Both the position numbers and the translations under genes were made by a program. From positions 620,001 to 684,000 of the forward strand of contig NZ_CP034929.1 in assembly GCF_004014875.1 (NCBI RefSeq): 64,000 bases of DNA, read 5' to 3'. This DNA is from Nocardioides yefusunii. GTDB lineage: Bacteria > Actinomycetota > Actinomycetes > Propionibacteriales > Nocardioidaceae. Below are positions 59,514 to 64,000 of this stretch, piece by piece (position 1 is the stretch's first letter; every line of letters starts with the position of its first letter). The notes under the pieces were generated by a model. The model searched no databases, was not told where the DNA came from, and worked only from the letters and a program-made list of their open reading frames with translations.

Positions 59514-60953
59514 ATGGAGAACGTCACTGTCATCGTTCTGGCCGCTGGGGGCGGCACCCGGATGAAGTCGAAGACCATGAAGGTCCTTCACCCGGTCGCC
59601 GGTCGATCCATGATCGGTCACGTCCTCAAGGCCGTGCAGGCTGTCGAGCCGCAGAAGATCGTCGCCGTCGTCGGCCACCAGCGTGAGCAGGTCGGACCGC
59701 ACATCACCGCGATCGTCCCCGACGCGGTCCTCGCCGTGCAGGAGACCCAGGACGGCACCGGCCACGCCGTGCGCGTCGCGGTCGAGGCTGCGGGTACTGC
59801 CAGCGGCACGGTCCTGGTCTCCGCCGGTGACACCCCGATGTTGCGCGGTGAGAGCCTGCGCGAGTTCGTCGCCGACCACCAGGCCTCCGGCCGCGCCGTC
59901 TCGATCCTCTCGGGTCGCGTCGCCAAGCCGTTCGGCTACGGCCGCATCGTCCGTGACGAGGCCGGCGCCGTCGTCGCGATCGTCGAGGAGAAGGACGCGA
60001 CTGACGAGCAGCGCGCGATCGACGAGATCAACTCCGGCATCCTCGCCTTCGACGCCGAGTTCCTCCTCGGTGCACTGCCGCGCCTGAGCAACGACAACGC
60101 CAACGGCGAGTACTACCTCACCGACACCGTCAAGATCGCCCTCGCCGACGGCCTCGCGGTCGGCGCCCATCAGGTCGCCGACGTCGCGCAGACCGAAGGC
60201 GCCAACGACCGCGCCCAGCTCGCCGAACTCGGTCGCCAGATGAACGCCCGGATCGTGACGGCCTGGATGAAGGAGGGCGTCACGGTCATGGATCCGGCGA
60301 CCACCTGGATCGAGGACGACGTCGTGATCGAGCGCGACGTCACCATCCTGCCCGGCACCCAGCTCCTCGGCGCGACCGTGATTCGCGAGGACGCCGTCGT
60401 CGGCCCCGACACGACGCTCAAGGACACCGAGGTCGGCTCCGGAGCCCGCGTCGTGCGCACCCATGCCGAACTCGCTGTGATCGGCGACGGTGCGACCGTC
60501 GGCCCGTTCTCCTACCTGCGCCCCGGCACCCAGATCGGTGCGAGCGGCAAGGTCGGCGCGTTCGTCGAGACCAAGAACGCCGTTCTCGGTGAGGGCGCGA
60601 AGGTTCCGCACCTCTCCTACGTCGGCGACGCCACCATCGGTGAGCACACCAACATCGGTGCGGGCACGATCTTCGCCAACTACGACGGTGTCAACAAGCA
60701 CCACACCACCGTGGGTGCGCACGCCCGCACTGGTTCCAACAACACCTTCGTCGCGCCGGTCGCCATCGGTGACGGTGCTGCGACCGGCGGCGGCACCGTC
60801 GTGCGCGAGGACGTCCCTGCCGGTGCCCTCGTCGTCCCGGGCGCCAAGCAGCGCCTGATCGAGAACTGGGTCCTGGACAATCGCGCAGGCACCAAGCAGG
60901 CCGACGCCGCGCTGGCTGCGACCCACGCCGACGGGGCCCTCGAGCACAGCTGA
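59514..60953 (+). CDS. glmU: Bifunctional GlmU: N-acetylglucosamine-1-phosphate uridyltransferase / glucosamine-1-phosphate acetyltransferase
   Basis: Makes UDP-GlcNAc for peptidoglycan and also the donor used by MshA. The 479-residue product has the uridyltransferase motif [19 protein letters not shown] near residue 9 and SAGDTPML. From about 260 a left-handed beta-helix acetyltransferase domain contains [16 protein letters not shown]-type [20 protein letters not shown] and [19 protein letters not shown] (59501-59506) is 7 nt before ATG 59514, so it is likely leaderless. It precedes prs, as in many actinobacteria. Confidence 0.95.
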   Translation: MENVTVIVLAAGGGTRMKSKTMKVLHPVAGRSMIGHVLKAVQAVEPQKIVAVVGHQREQVGPHITAIVPDAVLAVQETQDGTGHAVRVAVEAAGTASGTVLVSAGDTPMLRGESLREFVADHQASGRAVSILSGRVAKPFGYGRIVRDEAGAVVAIVEEKDATDEQRAIDEINSGILAFDAEFLLGALPRLSNDNANGEYYLTDTVKIALADGLAVGAHQVADVAQTEGANDRAQLAELGRQMNARIVTAWMKEGVTVMDPATTWIEDDVVIERDVTILPGTQLLGATVIREDAVVGPDTTLKDTEVGSGARVVRTHAELAVIGDGATVGPFSYLRPGTQIGASGKVGAFVETKNAVLGEGAKVPHLSYVGDATIGEHTNIGAGTIFANYDGVNKHHTTVGAHARTGSNNTFVAPVAIGDGAATGGGTVVREDVPAGALVVPGAKQRLIENWVLDNRAGTKQADAALAATHADGALEHS

Positions 60954-60976
60954 GACCCCTGCTGTTCCGCCCTCCG

Positions 60977-61010
60977 GAACGCCCCGCGGATGCTCGTCCG
61001 CGGGGCGTTC
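60977..61010 (+). terminator. Hairpin terminator after glmU
   Basis: Perfect 14-bp arms GAACGCCCCGCGGA / TCCGCGGGGCGTTC with a 6-nt loop lie 24 bp after the glmU stop. The following 182 bp contain only promoter-like sequence for prs. Confidence 0.85.
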
Positions 61011-61192
61011 TGCATCCATCTGGAAGTGTCGGCGGTCCATCGGCCGATCGACTCGGTGCGCACATCGTTCTCTGGTGTGAAGTGGACGACACCGTCGTCC
61101 GGCCGACGGGACCCGGCTTGGGAGCGAGAGGGGTGGTGGGTAACACTTGCAGACGCCTACTGCACCAGCGTGACCGGCTAGGAGAGCCCTAC

Positions 61193-62173
61193 GTGAGCGG
61201 AATGAAGCGGACCCCCGAGAAGAACCTGATGGTCTTCAGCGGACGGGCGCACCCTGAACTGGCCAACGAGATCGGGGAGCTGCTCGGCAGCGGCCTCGTT
61301 CCGCAGTCTGCCTATGCCTTCGCCAACGGCGAGCTGTACGTGCGCTTCGAGGAGTCCGTCCGCGGTTCCGACGCGTTCGTCATCCAGTCGCACACGGCTC
61401 CCATCAACGAGTGGCTGATGGAGCACCTCATCATGGTCGACGCGCTCAAGCGCGCCTCGGCCAAGCGCATCACCGTCGTGATGCCCTTCTACGGCTACAG
61501 CCGTCAGGACAAGAAGCACCGTGGACGCGAGCCGATCTCGGCCCGTCTGGTCGCCGACCTGTTCAAGACCGCTGGCGCTGACCGTCTCATCACCATCGAC
61601 CTGCACGCCGACCAGATCCAGGGCTTCTTCGACGGCCCGGTCGATCACCTGATGGCGATGCCGATCCTCACCGAGCACGTCAAGAACAAGTACGGCAACC
61701 AGCCGCTCGCCGTGGTCTCCCCGGACGCCGGTCGCATCAAGGTCGCAGAGCGCTGGTCGCACGCCCTCGGTGGCGCGCCGCTGGCCTTCATCCACAAGAC
61801 CCGTCGTACCGACGTCGCCAACGAGGTCGTCGCGAACCGCGTCGTCGGTGACGTCGCCGACCGCATCTGCGTCCTCACCGACGACATGATCGACACCGGT
61901 GGCACCATCGTGAAGGCCGCCGAGGCATGCATGGAGGCCGGCGCCAAGGGCGTCATCATCGCCGCCACCCACGCGATCCTCTCCGACCCCGCCGTCGAGC
62001 GTCTCCGCAACTCGCCGGCCGTCGAGGTCATCGTGACGAACACGCTGCCGATCCCCGAGGACAAGCTCTTCGACAAGCTGACGGTCCTCTCGGCCGCTCC
62101 GCTGCTGGCTCGTGCCATCCGCGAGGTCTTCGAGGACGGCTCCGTCACCTCGATGTTCGACGGTCACGCCTGA
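61193..62173 (+). CDS. prs: Ribose-phosphate pyrophosphokinase
   Basis: Makes PRPP from ribose-5-phosphate and ATP for nucleotide, His and Trp synthesis. The 326-residue product has [16 protein letters not shown], the catalytic flexible region [33 protein letters not shown] and the PRPP loop [22 protein letters not shown] lies 7-8 nt before GTG 61193; ATG 61202 is an alternative three codons later. glmU-prs-rplY-pth is a common actinobacterial order. Confidence 0.95.
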   Translation: MSGMKRTPEKNLMVFSGRAHPELANEIGELLGSGLVPQSAYAFANGELYVRFEESVRGSDAFVIQSHTAPINEWLMEHLIMVDALKRASAKRITVVMPFYGYSRQDKKHRGREPISARLVADLFKTAGADRLITIDLHADQIQGFFDGPVDHLMAMPILTEHVKNKYGNQPLAVVSPDAGRIKVAERWSHALGGAPLAFIHKTRRTDVANEVVANRVVGDVADRICVLTDDMIDTGGTIVKAAEACMEAGAKGVIIAATHAILSDPAVERLRNSPAVEVIVTNTLPIPEDKLFDKLTVLSAAPLLARAIREVFEDGSVTSMFDGHA

Positions 62174-62205
62174 TCCACCGCGAGGGCGGCACCGCCGTCC
62201 CTGCA

Positions 62206-62245
62206 CGCGAGGCCCCCGGAACCCTTGGGTTCCGGGGGCCTCGCG
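62206..62245 (+). terminator. Strong hairpin terminator after prs
   Basis: 19-bp perfect arms (62206-62224 and 62227-62245) with a very tight loop lie 33 bp after the prs stop. Confidence 0.9.
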
Positions 62246-62322
62246 CGTTCGCGTGTGTTCTCGGGAACGGGTGCCCGGGAGGCGGGAGGGACACCAGCAC
62301 CGCCCCATCTCCCGGGACGTCT

Positions 62323-62436
62323 TCAGGCGGTCGGCAGCAGTGTTGTCACGTGCGCGGCCGCGGTGTCGAGCGCGGCCAGTGATGAGGGGTACTCCTCGTA
62401 CTGGTGACGGGCCAGGTCCGCCTGCTCGCGACAGCC
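62323..62436 (-). pseudogene. Possible remnant of a gene on the minus strand
   Basis: A minus-strand open frame of 37 codons ends at TGA 62323-62325 and reads like a genuine helical C-terminus (REQADLARHQYEEYPSSLAA and LDTAAAHVTTLLPTA). It has no start codon and is closed upstream by a stop at 62437-62439. It may be a decayed fragment. The rest of 62246-62566 shows nothing I can support. Confidence 0.25.
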
Positions 62437-62566
62437 TCAACCCTCCGTGACGGCGGAGCGTGCAGGGGCCGACAAACGGTTCAGGCCGAGCGACCCGCAA
62501 GACCATCGACACTGGGTACGACGCTGGCCTGATCGGCTCCGATTTCGCTGCGCGCCCCGGAGTGCG

Positions 62567-62724
62567 TACAGTCGGGAACTGCCTCGGCGAGGGAGCTTGA
62601 CTCCGCTATCGACGCGGCAGGAACGCTAGCCGTGCCTGACCGTGTCGTCAGCACGGCTTCTCCCATTTCTGAGGTCCACCAGACCCCGGTCGCACCCCGT
62701 GCGGCCCCTTCATGAGGAGAAATC
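62567..62724 (+). promoter_or_regulatory. Promoter and long leader of rplY
   Basis: TACAGT (62567-62572) is a good -10, with TTCGCT 17 bp upstream as weak -35. Transcription from about 62579 gives a leader of about 145 nt. It contains a hairpin (62628-62640/62647-62658, 12 bp with one bulged C), unusual in this window where leaders are mostly absent. Autoregulation by the ribosomal protein is possible but unproven. Confidence 0.5.
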
Positions 62725-63012
62725 ATGGCTGCTGTCATCGAGACCATCGTCGCCGAGGCCCGCACCGAGTTCGGCAAGGGCTTCGCCCGCCGCGTCCGCG
62801 CCGCTGGCCGCATCCCCGCCGTCTTCTACGCCGCCGGCGGCGAGGCCACCCACATCTCCCTCCCGCAGCACGCGACCACCATGTCGCTGCGCGCCGACAA
62901 GACCAAGCTCGAGGTCGAGATCGACGGCACCCTGAAGAACTTCTCCGTCAAGGAGATCCAGGTTGACCCGATCCGTCGCGTCATCGTGCACCTCGACCTC
63001 GTTGCTGCCTGA
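62725..63012 (+). CDS. rplY: 50S ribosomal protein L25 (short form)
   Basis: A 95-residue L25 domain that binds 5S r[40 protein letters not shown] and FSVKEIQVDPIRRVIVHLDL. It is the short form; the C-terminal Ctc/TL5 extension found in many actinobacteria, giving about 200 residues, is missing. There is a clean stop and no continuation in another frame. ATGAGGAGAAATC gives a strong ribosome-binding site before ATG 62725. Codon use is highly biased, as expected. Confidence 0.93.
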   Translation: MAAVIETIVAEARTEFGKGFARRVRAAGRIPAVFYAAGGEATHISLPQHATTMSLRADKTKLEVEIDGTLKNFSVKEIQVDPIRRVIVHLDLVAA

Positions 63013-63077
63013 TCACTTCCCTCTCTGAGGAAGTGACCGGTTCGCCAGGTCACCGAAGGCTCTGCCTTCACCGGTCG

Positions 63078-63110
63078 GAAGGCCCTGCATCCTCGTGGTG
63101 CAGGGCCTTC
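63078..63110 (+). terminator. Intrinsic terminator after rplY
   Basis: 12-bp arms GAAGGCCCTGCA / TGCAGGGCCTTC (63078-63089, 63099-63110) are followed by TGCGTTTT, the only hairpin in the window with an appreciable T tract. A smaller 8-bp hairpin lies at 63013-63036. Confidence 0.88.
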
Positions 63111-63187
63111 TGCGTTTTCCGGGGAGCCGCGCGCCGACCGTGCTCCCAGTTCGGCACCGACCGGGCAGGGACGCGATAATGGCGAGC

Positions 63188-63778
63188 ATGAGCTCTGAGG
63201 TGTGGTTGGTCGTCGGTCTCGGCAATCCCGGTCCCGAGTACGCGGGTCACCGTCACAACATCGGCTACATGGTCAACGACGAGCTGGCCTCCCGCATGGG
63301 GGGCAGTTTCAAGAGCCACAAGACCGGACGCGCCGACGTCGTCGAGGGCCGTCTGGGCATGCCCGGCAACCCCGGCCCGCGCGTCGTCCTGGTGCGCCCG
63401 CGCAGCTACATGAACACCATGGGCGGAGCGGTCCTGGCCGTCGCGAAGTTCTACGGTGTCGAGGCCGACCACGTGATCGCCGTGCACGACGAGCTCGACA
63501 TCGACTTCGGCACCCTGCGTCTCAAGAACGGTGGCGGCGACAACGGCCACAACGGCCTCAAGTCGATCCGCTCCTCGTTCGGGACCGGCGACTTCTTCCG
63601 GGTCCGGGCCGGCATCGGTCGTCCGCCGGGCCGTCAGGACGTCGCTGACTTCGTGCTCCAGAACTACTCCACGGTGGAGAAGAAGGAGCTTCCGATGCAG
63701 ATCGTCGACGCCGCGGACGCCATCGAATGCCTGATCACCGAGGGCCTGGAGAAGGCGCAGTCGCGCTTCAACTCCTGA
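63188..63778 (+). CDS. pth: Peptidyl-tRNA hydrolase
   Basis: Releases peptides from prematurely dissociated peptidyl-tRNA. The 196-residue protein has the signature VVGLGNPGPEYAGHRHNIGY with catalytic His near residue 24, RPRSYMNTMGGAV, VHDELDIDFG and NGGGDNGHNGLKSI. ATG 63188 is preferred to ATG 63179 because GATAAT (63175-63180) lies exactly 7 nt upstream and overlaps the earlier ATG. It follows rplY in the usual order. Confidence 0.95.
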   Translation: MSSEVWLVVGLGNPGPEYAGHRHNIGYMVNDELASRMGGSFKSHKTGRADVVEGRLGMPGNPGPRVVLVRPRSYMNTMGGAVLAVAKFYGVEADHVIAVHDELDIDFGTLRLKNGGGDNGHNGLKSIRSSFGTGDFFRVRAGIGRPPGRQDVADFVLQNYSTVEKKELPMQIVDAADAIECLITEGLEKAQSRFNS

Positions 63779-64000
63779 GTTACCCAAATGCGATGACGTA
63801 GCGGGACTCAGTCACCTCATATTGGGCATGAAGCCAGAATCCTTCGACTTCTAGGTTCTCCCTGAGACATTTCGGGGATCCTGGCACACCGTCCAGTACG
63901 GGCTCCCTGCGTCGTAGTCGGGGGGATCGATGAGCGTTCAGGAAGCTGCGTCACACGAGGCACTGGTTGCCACGGTCGGGACGTGCTGCACCTCTGCTCC
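63779..64000. other. Lower-GC right edge without a confident gene
   Basis: The last 222 bp are visibly poorer in GC than the rest. On the minus strand two overlapping frames read like protein, IDPPDYDAGSPYWTVCQ ending near 63864 and NLEVEGFWLHAQYEVTESRY ending at 63779-63781. A frameshift would join them. This may be the 3' end of a decayed or foreign gene that starts beyond the window. I cannot support a definite CDS. Confidence 0.3.

Noticed and set aside
57702..61040. A minus-strand frame of over 1100 codons running from glmU into the chemoreceptor
   Set aside because: Only its last half, the chemoreceptor from GTG 59321, encodes protein domains. The part opposite glmU is an antisense shadow.

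Overview
The window comes from a high-GC actinobacterium, most likely a Nocardioides or another Nocardioidaceae member. This rests on a mycothiol glycosyltransferase (MshA), the RNA polymerase-binding factor CarD, a SenX3/RegX3-like phosphate two-component pair, the coproporphyrin-type heme enzymes HemY and HemQ, a short DUF6752 coiled-coil protein beside a LicD enzyme, GTG starts and very high third-position GC. No rRNA, CRISPR array, transposase or prophage is visible. One tRNA-Gln is present. About 25 genes have an A- and T-anchored hexamer, usually TANNNT, exactly 6-7 nt before the start codon. This is the actinobacterial signature of leaderless transcription, and I used it to decide several starts.

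0-16 kb joins two neighbourhoods known from mycobacteria: mshA / YbjN-like / senX3-regX3 / gpm (with phoU beside a PHO box), then lpqE / carD / ispD / ispF / cysS / rlmB. Oddities here are an IspD-like protein without the nucleotide-binding N-terminus, an orphan nirD overlapping a HemD-winged-helix regulator, and a membrane-bound sulfite-oxidase-fold protein that has lost the molybdenum-ligating Cys.

16-27.7 kb is more mixed: a metallophosphoesterase, then a stretch bounded by two copies of a 62-bp palindromic element (18.1 and 22.4 kb). That stretch holds an unknown protein, a Tat-exported protein, a RelA/SpoT-type synthetase, a Mug DNA glycosylase and a solitary DNA methyltransferase. After it come YbdK, a ThrE-type exporter, an intradiol-dioxygenase-like lipoprotein, a short-chain dehydrogenase and a PPOx flavoprotein.

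27.7-36 kb has hrpA, an unknown gene, a strikingly structured candidate non-coding RNA with its own promoter and hairpin terminator, a solitary solute-binding lipoprotein, RNase D and DUF3000.

36-50 kb is the heme region. hemE, hemY and hemQ, adjacent in mycobacteria, are separated here by a sulfur-scavenging module (LysR regulator, SfnG, SfnB-like, SsuD/MsuD-like, two flavin reductases) and by a manganese riboswitch with its TMEM165/GDT1 exporter. Two paralogous Tat-exported proteins each have a GTGA-N6-TCAC (Crp/GlxR-type) box upstream. msrB and a Zur-box-preceded zinc chaperone (AztD-like) follow.

51-64 kb: a LigD-type polymerase domain and a LigC-type ATP ligase (stand-alone end-joining parts) flank a cytidylyltransferase / LicD-methyltransferase fusion / DUF6752 glycan-decoration operon. 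Then come tRNA-Gln, an Ltp-repeat protein, a chemoreceptor, and glmU, prs, rplY and pth in conserved order. The last 220 bp are lower in GC and hold no confident gene.
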